A model generated the notes under the pieces. It was given only the letters and a program-made list of their open reading frames with translations, was not told the DNA's origin and made no database searches. From Enterobacteriaceae endosymbiont of Donacia fulgens (lineage in GTDB: Bacteria; Pseudomonadota; Gammaproteobacteria; Enterobacterales; Enterobacteriaceae): a stretch of 64,000 bases of DNA. A program made the position numbers and the translations under genes. The stretch spans positions 351,680-415,679 of the forward strand of contig NZ_CP046182.1 in the NCBI RefSeq assembly GCF_012567545.1. The letters are read 5' to 3'. Of this stretch, positions 32,864-42,136 are shown piece after piece (position 1 is the stretch's first letter; the number at the start of each line of letters is the position of its first letter).

Positions 32864-35317
32864 TTAAATTAAACGTAATAGATCAATTAATACTCCTGCA
32901 GCAGTAACATCATTACCTGCACCATATCCTCTTAGTATTAGTGGATATGGTTTATAATAATTGGTATAAAAAGCAAAAGAATTTTCTCCATTTTTTATTT
33001 CAAAAAAAGGATGATTATTATTAATTTCTATAATTTTTACTTTACATACCCCTTGTGAATTTATACTTCCAATATAACGTAATACTTTATTATCTTTTTT
33101 TGCTTTTTGAATTTTTTTTATATAAATTTTATCTATTTCTGATAAAGATTGAAAAAATTCTGTAAGAGATTTTTGTTTATTAAATTTATCAGGTATAATA
33201 GGTTCAATAATAATATCATTTAATTCTATATTAAAACCAATTTCTCTAGCTAATATAAGTAATTTTCTAGCTACATCTATTCCTGTAAGATCTGTTCTAG
33301 GATCTGGTTCTGTAAAACCCATTTTTTGAGCCATTATTATTGATTGAGATAAATTAATCCCTTCTTCTAATTTACCAAAAATAAAAGAAAGTGAACCAGA
33401 TAATATACCAATAAAATTATTAATTTTATCACCTGTTTTTAAAATATTTTGTAATGTATTAATAACTGGTAAACCGGCACCAACATTCGTTTCATAATAA
33501 AATTTTAAATTTAATTTACTTGCTGTAAAACGTATTTGATTATAATATTCTATTGTGGTAGAGTTTGCTTTTTTATTAGTAGCAATTATATTAAAACCAT
33601 GATTTAGAAAATTTATATATTGATCTGCAATTTCTTCTGAAGAAGTACAATCAATAATTACAGGGTTAATAAATTTATATTTTTTAGATTTTTTTAATAA
33701 TTGTTTTATTATATTATTATAATTATTATTTTTAATTTCATTTTTCCAATTTTTTATTTTAAGACCATTAAAATCAAATAAAAAATTTTTTGTATTTGTA
33801 ATACTACAAATTTTTAAAAAAATATTTTTATTTTTAAAATAACATTTATTTTTATAAATTTGTTCTAATAAAGTACTCCCAATACTTCCAGTACCTATTA
33901 AAAAAATTTCTAATATTTTTTCTTTATGAAATAATATTTTATGTGTTATTTCTATAATATTTTTTGCATATTTTTCTTTTATCGCAACAGAGATATAATT
34001 TTGAAAAATATTTTGTGATATAGCAAATATATTAGTATTTGTTATTTTAAAAATATTTAAAAATTTAGAAATTATATTTGTAGAATGATTAATATTATTA
34101 TTTACTAATGTAATTAATGACAAATTTTTAATTATTTTAATTGATTTAATTAAATTATATTTTAATTCTAAATAAAATTCATCTTCTAATAAATTTTTTA
34201 AATTATTTAAATTTTTATTTAATAGTAAAATATTAATATTACAATCTTCTGAAGATTGAGTAATAAAATAAATAGATATTTTTAAATTAAATATAAAAGA
34301 TAGTATTCTTGATATAATACTTTTAATTTGTTTATTTTTATCACCATTAATATTTAATATTGATATATTTTTTAATTCTGTAATTCCTTTAATTTTTGGT
34401 AAAATATATTTTTTAATATTAAAATTATTAATTATAGTGCCATCTGAGTTTAAATTAATTATATTTTTAATAATACAAGGAATATTATTTTTTAACATTG
34501 GAGCTAAAGTTTTATAATGAATAACTTTTGCACCAAAATATGCTAATGTTATAGCTTCTTTATAAGTAATAAATTTTAATAGTTGGGTGTTTGGTATAAC
34601 ATTTGGATCTGCTGTATAAATACCATTTACATCAGTCCAAATTTCACAAAGTTTAGCTTTTAAACAAACGGCTAATATTGCAGCAGAATAATCAGACCCA
34701 TTTCTACCTAATAAAACTGTTTGTTTTTTTTTATTAACAGCAGAAAATCCAGGCATTAATATTATATCAATATTTGTTAAATTAATACTTTGAATATTTT
34801 TTGAAGTTAGATCAATATCTATTGTAGATTCTAAATAATTTCCATATGCTAACAAATATTTATTAGGAGAAATTATAAATATTTTATATTTTTTTATTAT
34901 TAATAATTGTTCTAATAAAACAATAGAAAACTTTTCACCTTTTGATAAAATTTTTGCTTTAATAATATCAGGACAATAATTAAGTAAATTAATACCATTT
35001 AATAATTTTTCTATTTTATTAATAATTTTATTTATTTTATGATTTATAATATTAATATCTAGATTTTTTATCTTTTTTTTAAAATTATTAATTATTTTTA
35101 TAAAAAAATTTTTTATATAAATTATATCTTGTTTATAATTTTTTTTTTTTATAGATTTTTCTATCATTATTTCTAAAATATTTGTAATATTTGCAGGAGC
35201 AGATAAAACAACAGCTACTTTTTCATTTTTTAAATAAATACGATTAACTATATCAGTTACTAATAAAAATCTTTCTGCATTTTTTAAAGATGTTCCACCA
35301 AATTTCAATACTCTCAT
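32864..35317 (-). CDS. thrA: Bifunctional aspartokinase I / homoserine dehydrogenase I
   Basis: Catalyses the first and third steps from aspartate to homoserine. 817 residues against 820 in E. coli. The kinase domain begins VLKFGGTSLKNAERF and includes LLGRNGSDYSAA. Central ACT regulatory repeats are diverged but present. The dehydrogenase domain starts about residue 465 with FLIGTGSIGSTLLEQI (NADP site) and includes the TNKKAN and FYETNVGAGLPVI motifs and the terminal LRGYGAGNDVTAAGVLIDLLR. A strong AGGTGG ribosome site precedes the ATG. The 331-bp upstream gap shows no thrL-like leader peptide or attenuator. Confidence 0.97.
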   Translation of the reverse strand: MRVLKFGGTSLKNAERFLLVTDIVNRIYLKNEKVAVVLSAPANITNILEIMIEKSIKKKNYKQDIIYIKNFFIKIINNFKKKIKNLDINIINHKINKIINKIEKLLNGINLLNYCPDIIKAKILSKGEKFSIVLLEQLLIIKKYKIFIISPNKYLLAYGNYLESTIDIDLTSKNIQSINLTNIDIILMPGFSAVNKKKQTVLLGRNGSDYSAAILAVCLKAKLCEIWTDVNGIYTADPNVIPNTQLLKFITYKEAITLAYFGAKVIHYKTLAPMLKNNIPCIIKNIINLNSDGTIINNFNIKKYILPKIKGITELKNISILNINGDKNKQIKSIISRILSFIFNLKISIYFITQSSEDCNINILLLNKNLNNLKNLLEDEFYLELKYNLIKSIKIIKNLSLITLVNNNINHSTNIISKFLNIFKITNTNIFAISQNIFQNYISVAIKEKYAKNIIEITHKILFHKEKILEIFLIGTGSIGSTLLEQIYKNKCYFKNKNIFLKICSITNTKNFLFDFNGLKIKNWKNEIKNNNYNNIIKQLLKKSKKYKFINPVIIDCTSSEEIADQYINFLNHGFNIIATNKKANSTTIEYYNQIRFTASKLNLKFYYETNVGAGLPVINTLQNILKTGDKINNFIGILSGSLSFIFGKLEEGINLSQSIIMAQKMGFTEPDPRTDLTGIDVARKLLILAREIGFNIELNDIIIEPIIPDKFNKQKSLTEFFQSLSEIDKIYIKKIQKAKKDNKVLRYIGSINSQGVCKVKIIEINNNHPFFEIKNGENSFAFYTNYYKPYPLILRGYGAGNDVTAAGVLIDLLRLI

Positions 35318-35648
35318 ATTATTAAACCACCTAAAATTTTAAAATATAAAAATATGAATAAATATATATTTTTAATTTCTATAAAAAAAAATATAATAAT
35401 AATATTATTATTTAAATTATATTATTCAATATATTTATTTTTTATCTTAAATAAATTTTTTTAATAAAAGATTATAAATAATTTAAAATAAATAATAATA
35501 TTTTTTACATAAAATATTATTTTTATAATTTTAAATTTATTTTTAGATTTATTGTAACATGAAAAATATTTTATGATTTAAATAATTTTATAGTTTATAT
35601 AAACATTTTTTAAAAACTAAATTATTTTATAATTAATATTATTATATT
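35318..35648. other. Intergenic region between parC and thrA, no gene found
   Basis: 331 bp of nearly pure A+T between two minus-strand genes. It holds the thrA ribosome site (complement of ccacct, 35326-35331). A -10-like TACAAT is present on the minus strand near 35553 but without a convincing -35. I see no leader peptide rich in Thr/Ile codons and no G+C-containing attenuator hairpin like the one before E. coli thrABC, and no tRNA or other structured RNA. Confidence 0.6.
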
Positions 35649-37892
35649 TTATTTTATAAAAATATCTTTAATATTTTTAATATTTTTATATAAAAATCCT
35701 TTTTCTCCTTTAACTGAAAGGAAAATTTTTAATTTTTTATAATTTAATTTAAATATTTCACTTTTTGTTTTTATGTAAATTATAGAATTTTTACTTATAA
35801 GAAAGATCCATTTCAATTTATCTTTTTTTTCAATAAAATCTTTATTATTAATAAAAATTAATCTGTTACCTCTCCCACGAGATAATCTAGGAATTTCACT
35901 TATAGAAAATAATAAAAATTTATTTAAATAAGAAATAACTAATATTTTGTTATTTTTATTTTTAATTACTAATGGAGGCAATATTTCTGAATTTTCTGAT
36001 AAGATGATAGATAATTTACCATTTCTATTACATGCTATTAATTCATGAAATTTACATATAAAACCATAACCAGAGCTAGAAGAAAGAATAATTTCTTTAT
36101 TGTTAGATTCCATTAATAAATTTTTAATAATAGATCCTTGAGGAATATTTAATTTTCCATTTAAAGGTTCTCCACTACTACGTGCAGCAGGTAAAGAAAA
36201 TGGATCAATACTATAACTACGTCCTTTAGAATCTAAAACTACTATAGTTTGATTTTTTTTACCCTTTACTGAAAGTAAAAAAGAATCTCCTGATTTATAA
36301 TTTAAATTTAAAGGATCTATTGTATGACCTTTTGCGCATCTAATCCATCCCATTTTAGATAAAATAATTGTAACTGGTTCATTTGGGATTAATTCAGATT
36401 CATTTAATAATTTTGCTTCTTTTCTTTTTTTAAATATTGAACGACGTGTATTTCCATAATTATCTGCAGCTAATAATATTTCTTTTTTTAAAAAAATATT
36501 CATATTTTTTTTAGAAAATAATATTTTTTCAATATTTTTATATTCTATTTCTAATTTTTTTTTTTCATCTATTAATTTTTTTTTTTCTATAAAAGAAATA
36601 AAACGTAATTTAAAATTTAATAATGTTTCAACTTGTATATCAGTAAGATTAAACTTTTTTTTAAAAATATGATTAGGTTTTGGATTTAAACGAATAATTT
36701 TTATAAATTCTTCTAAATTAGCATAAACAATTAATAGTCCTGTAATTATATGTAATCTTTTATATATTTTTTTTAAATGAAAATTTAAACGTTTTTTTAC
36801 TATTTTTCGTCTAAATATAATCCATTCTGATAATATTTCTATTAAATTCTTTACAGCAGGTTTATTATTTAAACCTATCATGTTCAAATTAATTCGATAA
36901 CTTTTTTCTAAATCAGTAAGAAAGAATAAATGATACATAATTTGTTCTATTTTTAAATAATTAAAATTATTACGAATAACAATAACTATTCTAGTAGGAT
37001 TTTCATAATCAGATTCATCTCTAATTTCCTCAATCATTGGTAATTTTTTACTTCTCATTTGTGTAGTAATTTGTTCAATAATACGTATTCCAGAAATCTG
37101 ATAAGGTAATGATGTAATAATAACTTTATTATCTTTTATTTCCCATGATGCTCTTAATTTGATAGAACCTCTACCTTTTTCATATATTTTATAAATTTCA
37201 TCTTTAGAGGTTATAATTTCACTTCCAGTAGGAAAATCAGGACCTTGAACTATTTTTAAAATTTCATTTAATTTTATTTTAGGATAGTCAATTAATTTAA
37301 TTATTGCATTAGAAATTTCTTTAATATTATGAGGAGGAATATCTGTTGACATACCTACTGCTATACCTGTTGACCCATTTAAAATAATATTAGGTAAACA
37401 TGCAGGTAATATTTTAGGTTCAAATAATGTTCCATCAAAATTAGGTATAAATTTTACAGTACCTTTTTCTACTTCATGTAATAATATATTAGAATATTTT
37501 GATAAACGAGCTTCTGTATATCTCATTGCAGCAAATGATTTAGGATCATCTTGAGATCCCCAATTACCCTGACCTTCTATTAAAGGATATCTATAAGAAA
37601 ATGATTGTGCCATTAATACCATTGCTTCATAACATGCTACATCTCCATGAGGATGATATTTACCAATAACATCACCAATAGTTCTAGCTGATTTTTTAAA
37701 TTTACATGAAGATTTTAATCCTAATTCAGACATAGCATATATAATTCTTCTTTGTACTGGTTTCAAACCATCACCAATATGAGGTAATGCTCGATCAGAT
37801 ATTACATAAATAGAATAATTTAAATAGGCATGTTCCGCAAATTTATCTAATTGTATAGATTCTATTAAATTTTTTTGTATTAATTTATTCAT
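35649..37892 (-). CDS. parC: DNA topoisomerase IV subunit A
   Basis: Breakage-reunion subunit of the chromosome decatenase. 747 residues against 752 in E. coli, collinear from [26 protein letters not shown] to the C-terminal beta-pinwheel. The active-site tyrosine is Tyr125 in [10 protein letters not shown]. It matches ParC rather than GyrA ([40 protein letters not shown]). The residue aligned with E. coli Ser80 is Val85, while the following Glu (Glu89) is kept. parE is not adjacent. It is the last long minus-strand gene before transcription switches to the plus strand at 38 kb. Confidence 0.97.
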   Translation of the reverse strand: MNKLIQKNLIESIQLDKFAEHAYLNYSIYVISDRALPHIGDGLKPVQRRIIYAMSELGLKSSCKFKKSARTIGDVIGKYHPHGDVACYEAMVLMAQSFSYRYPLIEGQGNWGSQDDPKSFAAMRYTEARLSKYSNILLHEVEKGTVKFIPNFDGTLFEPKILPACLPNIILNGSTGIAVGMSTDIPPHNIKEISNAIIKLIDYPKIKLNEILKIVQGPDFPTGSEIITSKDEIYKIYEKGRGSIKLRASWEIKDNKVIITSLPYQISGIRIIEQITTQMRSKKLPMIEEIRDESDYENPTRIVIVIRNNFNYLKIEQIMYHLFFLTDLEKSYRINLNMIGLNNKPAVKNLIEILSEWIIFRRKIVKKRLNFHLKKIYKRLHIITGLLIVYANLEEFIKIIRLNPKPNHIFKKKFNLTDIQVETLLNFKLRFISFIEKKKLIDEKKKLEIEYKNIEKILFSKKNMNIFLKKEILLAADNYGNTRRSIFKKRKEAKLLNESELIPNEPVTIILSKMGWIRCAKGHTIDPLNLNYKSGDSFLLSVKGKKNQTIVVLDSKGRSYSIDPFSLPAARSSGEPLNGKLNIPQGSIIKNLLMESNNKEIILSSSSGYGFICKFHELIACNRNGKLSIILSENSEILPPLVIKNKNNKILVISYLNKFLLFSISEIPRLSRGRGNRLIFINNKDFIEKKDKLKWIFLISKNSIIYIKTKSEIFKLNYKKLKIFLSVKGEKGFLYKNIKNIKDIFIK

Positions 37893-38075
37893 ATATAATT
37901 TTCCTAATTATAATTTATATAAATTATAAATTTATTATTATAAAGAAAATTTGTAATATTTTAAGTATAAAATTAAATTTTATTGAAGTTTAAAATTTAA
38001 ATAAATTAAATTGAATTTTATAGAATAAATATGTTATTTTTATGCAATAATATTTTTATCTATGGATATTTTATT

Positions 38076-39134
38076 ATGAAAGACATTTATTTTAAAAATA
38101 AAAGATATTTAATAACTCCTGAAGAATTAAAAAATAAATTACCAATATCTCAAGAAAAAAAAAAACAAATATTAAATTCACGTGAAATTATATCAAATAT
38201 TATTTTAGGTAAAGATCATAGATTATTAATTATTTGTGGTCCTTGTTCTATTCATAATATTGATGAAGCAATAGAATATAGTAAATTTTTAAAAAAAATG
38301 TTTTCTAAAATTAATAATAATATATATCTTGTTATGAGAGTATATTTTGAAAAACCTAGAACTATTTTAGGATGGAAAGGATTAATTAATGATCCATATA
38401 TGGATCATTCTTTTAATATAAATAAAGGATTATATTTAGCACGAAAATTATTAATTAAGTTAATTAAAAATAATATCCCATTAGCAACAGAAATATTAGA
38501 TCCAAATACATTAAATTATCTTGATGATCTTTTAAGTTGGATAGCTATTGGGGCACGTACCGTAGAATCACAAATACATAGAGAAATAGCTTCGTTAGTT
38601 AAAATCCCTGTAGGTTTTAAAAATAATATAAATGGTAATATTTTTTCTGCTATAAATGCAATTCAGGCTTCTGCGATAGAACATCATTTTATTAGTTTAG
38701 ATAAAAATGGTAAAATTTGTATTGTTGATACAAAAGGAAATAAAAATTGTCATATTATTTTAAGAGGAGGACAAAAACCTAATTATTATAAATCTAATGT
38801 ATTAGAATGTGAAAAAGCTTTATTAAAAGTAAATTTAAAACCTAAAATAATGATTGATTGTAGTCATGGCAATTCTAATAAAGATTTTAAAAAACAAATT
38901 TTAGTTATTCAATCAATAATTTCACAAATTAAAGAAGGAAATAATTCTATTATAGGTATAATGCTTGAAAGTTATATTAACGAAGGAAATCAAATTTTAA
39001 ATATTCAAAATTATAAACAATTAAAATATGGAGTATCAATTACAGATGGATGTATAAATTTACAAACAACAAAAAATATTTTGTATAAAATTAATAATGA
39101 ATTAAATTTAATTCTTAAACAACGTTTATTATAA
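38076..39134 (+). CDS. aroF: 3-deoxy-7-phosphoheptulonate synthase (AroF type)
   Basis: First committed step of the shikimate pathway: phosphoenolpyruvate plus erythrose 4-phosphate to DAHP. From the ATG at 38076 it has 352 residues (E. coli AroF 356). An earlier ATG at 38031 adds 15 hydrophobic residues unlike any DAHP synthase, so I use the later one. Motifs are ICGPCSIH, MRVYFEKPRTILGWKGLINDP, GARTVESQ and CHIILRGGQKPNY. LITPEELKNKLPIS near the N-terminus and DCSHGNSNKDF near the C-terminus match AroF better than AroG or AroH. Followed by tyrA after 32 bp, as in the E. coli aroF-tyrA operon. Confidence 0.94.
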   Translation: MKDIYFKNKRYLITPEELKNKLPISQEKKKQILNSREIISNIILGKDHRLLIICGPCSIHNIDEAIEYSKFLKKMFSKINNNIYLVMRVYFEKPRTILGWKGLINDPYMDHSFNINKGLYLARKLLIKLIKNNIPLATEILDPNTLNYLDDLLSWIAIGARTVESQIHREIASLVKIPVGFKNNINGNIFSAINAIQASAIEHHFISLDKNGKICIVDTKGNKNCHIILRGGQKPNYYKSNVLECEKALLKVNLKPKIMIDCSHGNSNKDFKKQILVIQSIISQIKEGNNSIIGIMLESYINEGNQILNIQNYKQLKYGVSITDGCINLQTTKNILYKINNELNLILKQRLL

Positions 39135-39166
39135 AATAATATTAATAATATATAATTATAAAAAAT

Positions 39167-40249
39167 ATGTTAAATAAACTAAATTTATTACGTAAAGAAA
39201 TTGATATTTTAGATTTAAAATTATTAAATATTTTATCAAAAAGATTAAAATTAGTAAAAAAAATAGGATTAATAAAAAATAAATATGGTTTATCACTTTA
39301 TGTTCCACAAAGAGAAAAATATATAATTAATTTAAAAAAAAAAGAAGCAAAAAAAATAGGAATATCTCCTAATTTTATTGAAGACATCTTTTATCGTATT
39401 TTTAATGAATCATATTCATATGAAAAAATAAAAATATTTAAAAAAGTAAAACCTAATTTTCCAAAAATATTAATTATTAGTCATAATAAAAAAATAAGTA
39501 TTTTATTTAAAGAAATGTTAACTATAACTGGATATGATGTTAATTATATAGAGGAAAAAAAAATTAATATTAATAATATTATTTATTTATTTAAAAATAT
39601 AGGTATGATTATTTTAGATATATCAAAATTTTTTTTTGAGAAATTAATTAAAAAATTATATTTTTTACCTAAAAATTGTATTTTAATTGATTTATCTCCT
39701 ATAAAAGAAATATTTATGATAAAAATACTAAAAATATATAAAGGACCTGTTTTAGGTTTATATTATTTATTTAATTATCAAAAAAATTTTTTATTTAAGG
39801 AATCAATCATATATTGTTATGGTCATAAAGAAAAATCTTATGTTTGGTTTTTAAAACAAATAGAAATTTGGGGATTAAAAATTAAACATATGAATATAAT
39901 AGAACATGATAAATATATTTTTTTTATAGAATCATTAAAATATTTTTTTACATTAATATATAGTATTTTTTTAAAAAAAACAAAAATATCATTAAATAAA
40001 GTTTATATTTTATCAAAACCTATATATTATTTAAATTCATTAATTTTAAAAAATTTTTTTTTAACAAATCCAAAATTATATTTTAATTTAATTGAAAATT
40101 CTCCAAATAATATTAAAAAAATTAAAAAATATTTCGATCATATTAATGAATTAATCATATTAATTGATGAAGATAAAAAAACAAAAATAATAGATATTTT
40201 TAATAAAATTAAAAAATTATTAATAAAAAATATAGAAATTTTAAAATAA
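39167..40249 (+). CDS. tyrA: TyrA: intact chorismate mutase domain, degenerate prephenate dehydrogenase domain
   Basis: 360 residues against 373 for E. coli TyrA, no frameshift. The N-terminal chorismate mutase domain (1-90) keeps the catalytic set at E. coli positions: Arg9, Arg26, Lys37 and Arg49/Glu50. The dehydrogenase half aligns over its length (for example GYDVNYIEE, WFLKQIEIWG, IEHDKY) but the NAD glycine motif is replaced by ISHNKKIS (104-111). The catalytic His (E. coli His197, GLHPMFGP) is Tyr199 in GLYYLFNY. The prephenate-binding Arg (E. coli Arg294, SPIYRLE) is Tyr288 in KPIYYLN. I infer that it still makes prephenate but probably cannot oxidise it to 4-hydroxyphenylpyruvate. 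Second gene of aroF-tyrA, followed by a perfect hairpin terminator. Confidence 0.9.
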   Translation: MLNKLNLLRKEIDILDLKLLNILSKRLKLVKKIGLIKNKYGLSLYVPQREKYIINLKKKEAKKIGISPNFIEDIFYRIFNESYSYEKIKIFKKVKPNFPKILIISHNKKISILFKEMLTITGYDVNYIEEKKININNIIYLFKNIGMIILDISKFFFEKLIKKLYFLPKNCILIDLSPIKEIFMIKILKIYKGPVLGLYYLFNYQKNFLFKESIIYCYGHKEKSYVWFLKQIEIWGLKIKHMNIIEHDKYIFFIESLKYFFTLIYSIFLKKTKISLNKVYILSKPIYYLNSLILKNFFLTNPKLYFNLIENSPNNIKKIKKYFDHINELIILIDEDKKTKIIDIFNKIKKLLIKNIEILK

Positions 40250-40255
40250 CAATTT

Positions 40256-40290
40256 AAAAAACTTAATATTTTAATAATATTAAGTTTTTT
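40256..40290. terminator. Rho-independent terminator, aroF-tyrA / bamD
   Basis: A perfect 15-bp stem with arms at 40256-40270 and 40276-40290, loop ttaat, ends in a T run on the plus strand and begins with an A run, so it can terminate in both directions. It lies 6 bp after the tyrA stop and 14 bp from the convergent bamD stop. Stem core cttaatatt/aatattaag. Confidence 0.85.
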
Positions 40291-40303
40291 TATATTCTAT
40301 TTT

Positions 40304-41014
40304 TTAAAGTATTTTATTATATGAATGTTTTAAAATTTTTTTAACAAAATATATATTTTTACTATAAGGATATTTTTTTAAAAAAATTAAACATCTATTA
40401 ATAGTTGCTATATAATTTTTTTTTTTTAAAAAAAAATTTATAATATTTAACTCAAATAGTTGTATTCTTTTTTCCATATTAATCAATTTTTTTTTTAAAA
40501 GAGTAGTATATATATTTTCAGGAAAATTTTTAATAAATATTTTTGTATCATTAATAGCTAATTGAGTATAAAAAGGATTACAATTATTTCTATTTATTCT
40601 AAATAAATTTTGTATTAAAGTATTAGAATCTAAAGTTATTTCTGATAAAATTCTAACATAAAGAACATAACTAACAAATGCAGATGAATTATATGATTTT
40701 ATAAATTCTTCTGATAATTCTAAAACATTTAAAAAATCTTTATGAAGATAATTTAAATAAGTTAAATAAACTAGAATTTTTTCAGTATACATATTATATG
40801 GATAATTAATATATAAATTACTAAATTTTATTAAAGCTTTATTATATTTTTTATCAGTTAAGGTTTTTATTGCTTCTAAATATCCATACTTTAATGAATT
40901 ATTTAAATTTTTTTTTTTTAAGATTGTATAATATTCACAATTAGTTGTAAATACTAATAATATACATATTAAAATATTAATAAAAAAAAATTTGTTTTTT
41001 ATAAAAATTTTCAT
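40304..41014 (-). CDS. bamD: Outer-membrane assembly lipoprotein BamD
   Basis: TPR-containing lipoprotein essential for outer-membrane beta-barrel insertion with BamA. 236 residues against 245 in E. coli. A basic start and hydrophobic signal segment (8-22) precede Cys26, the expected lipidation site. The residue before it is Asn (TTNC) rather than Gly/Ala/Ser, so the lipobox is off-consensus. Helical repeats include KKYNKALIKFSNLYINYPY and LRIN-type turns matching E. coli (QYP, RYP positions). Divergent from rluD, as in E. coli. Weakly conserved overall, but identity is secure from neighbourhood plus the lipoprotein/TPR pattern. Confidence 0.88.
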   Translation of the reverse strand: MKIFIKNKFFFINILICILLVFTTNCEYYTILKKKNLNNSLKYGYLEAIKTLTDKKYNKALIKFSNLYINYPYNMYTEKILVYLTYLNYLHKDFLNVLELSEEFIKSYNSSAFVSYVLYVRILSEITLDSNTLIQNLFRINRNNCNPFYTQLAINDTKIFIKNFPENIYTTLLKKKLINMEKRIQLFELNIINFFLKKKNYIATINRCLIFLKKYPYSKNIYFVKKILKHSYNKIL

Positions 41015-41088
41015 TTTATTCTTTTAAAAAATTAACATATTATATTAATATATACTAAATTAGTTTTTAATATTAAAATATTAAACAT

Positions 41089-42044
41089 ATGAAATATATA
41101 AATTTAACATTAAGAGTTTGTTCAATATATAATAGACAAAGATTAGACGTATTTCTTACTAAAAAAATTATACAATTTTCAAGATCACAAATAAAAAAAA
41201 TTATAAATAATAATAATGTAAAAATAAATAATAATATAATAAATATTCCTAAAAAAAAATTTTTTTAGGAGATATAATTAATTTTAATACTACTATTTTA
41301 AATAAAAATAATATATGGAAAGCACAAAATTTAAATTTAAATATAGTTTATAATGATAAATATATTTTAGTTATAAATAAAATAACTAATTTAGTTGTAC
41401 ATCCGGGTAATAAAAATGAAAATAATACTATTTTCAATTCTTTATTATTTTATTATCCACATTTAAGAGATATACCTAGAGCAGGTATTATACATAGATT
41501 AGATAAAAATACTACAGGATTGATGATTATAGCAAAAAATATGAATTCATATATGTTTTTAAAAAAAGAATTAAAAAAACATAATATTATTAGAGAATAT
41601 GAAACTATTGTAAATGGAATAATTAAAAAAAATGGGATAATTAATTATCCAATAAAACGTATATATAAAAAAAATAATATTTATATGAAAATTCATTTAT
41701 TAGGTAAAAGAGCAATAACAGAATATTTTATAAAAAATATTTTTAAAAACCATACTCATTTAAGAATTAGACTAAAAACAGGAAGAACACATCAAATTAG
41801 AGTTCATTTATCATATATTAGCCATAGTATTGTTGGAGATACAATTTATAAAAAATCTAAAAATACTTATATAATTAATAATTTTTATAAAAATAAAATT
41901 AATAAAATAATTAATAGACAAGCTTTACATGCTTGTTATTTAAAATTTAAACATCCATTTTATAAAATGGATATTAAATTATATTCAAATTTACCAAATG
42001 ATATAATTAATTTAATTAATTTTTTAAAAAAAGATAAAATTTAA
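41089..42044 (+). pseudogene. rluD: rluD, 23S rRNA pseudouridine synthase, frameshifted in an A9T7 tract
   Basis: RluD makes pseudouridines 1911, 1915 and 1917 in helix 69 of 23S rRNA. Reading from ATG 41089 gives the S4 RNA-binding domain (RLDVFLTKKIIQFSRSQIKK) and stops at TAG 41266-41268 just after nine A and seven T (41251-41266). One added base restores the frame: IPKKK, then FLGDIINFN, VVHPGNKNE, the catalytic HRLDKNTTG and the C-terminal LKTGRTHQIRVHLSYISH through to 42044. The rest of the 956 bp has no lesion, giving about 318 residues (E. coli 326). Lack of other decay suggests recent loss, rescue by transcriptional slippage at poly(A), or a sequencing error. Divergent from bamD as in E. 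coli. Confidence 0.9.
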
Positions 42045-42136
42045 AAAAAAAATTATTTATTTAAAAAATAATTTTATTAAAATAAATAATTAGTTTATAA
42101 TGATAAAATTAAATTTGATCCTTTATTTAATCAAGA

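Noticed and set aside
38031-38075. Earlier ATG for aroF
   Set aside because: Adds 15 hydrophobic residues not found in DAHP synthases; the ATG at 38076 starts the recognisable protein.
42051-42091. A 12-bp inverted repeat between rluD and dsbA
   Set aside because: Pure A+T arms with a 17-nt loop and no T tail; such palindromes are expected by chance in this base composition.
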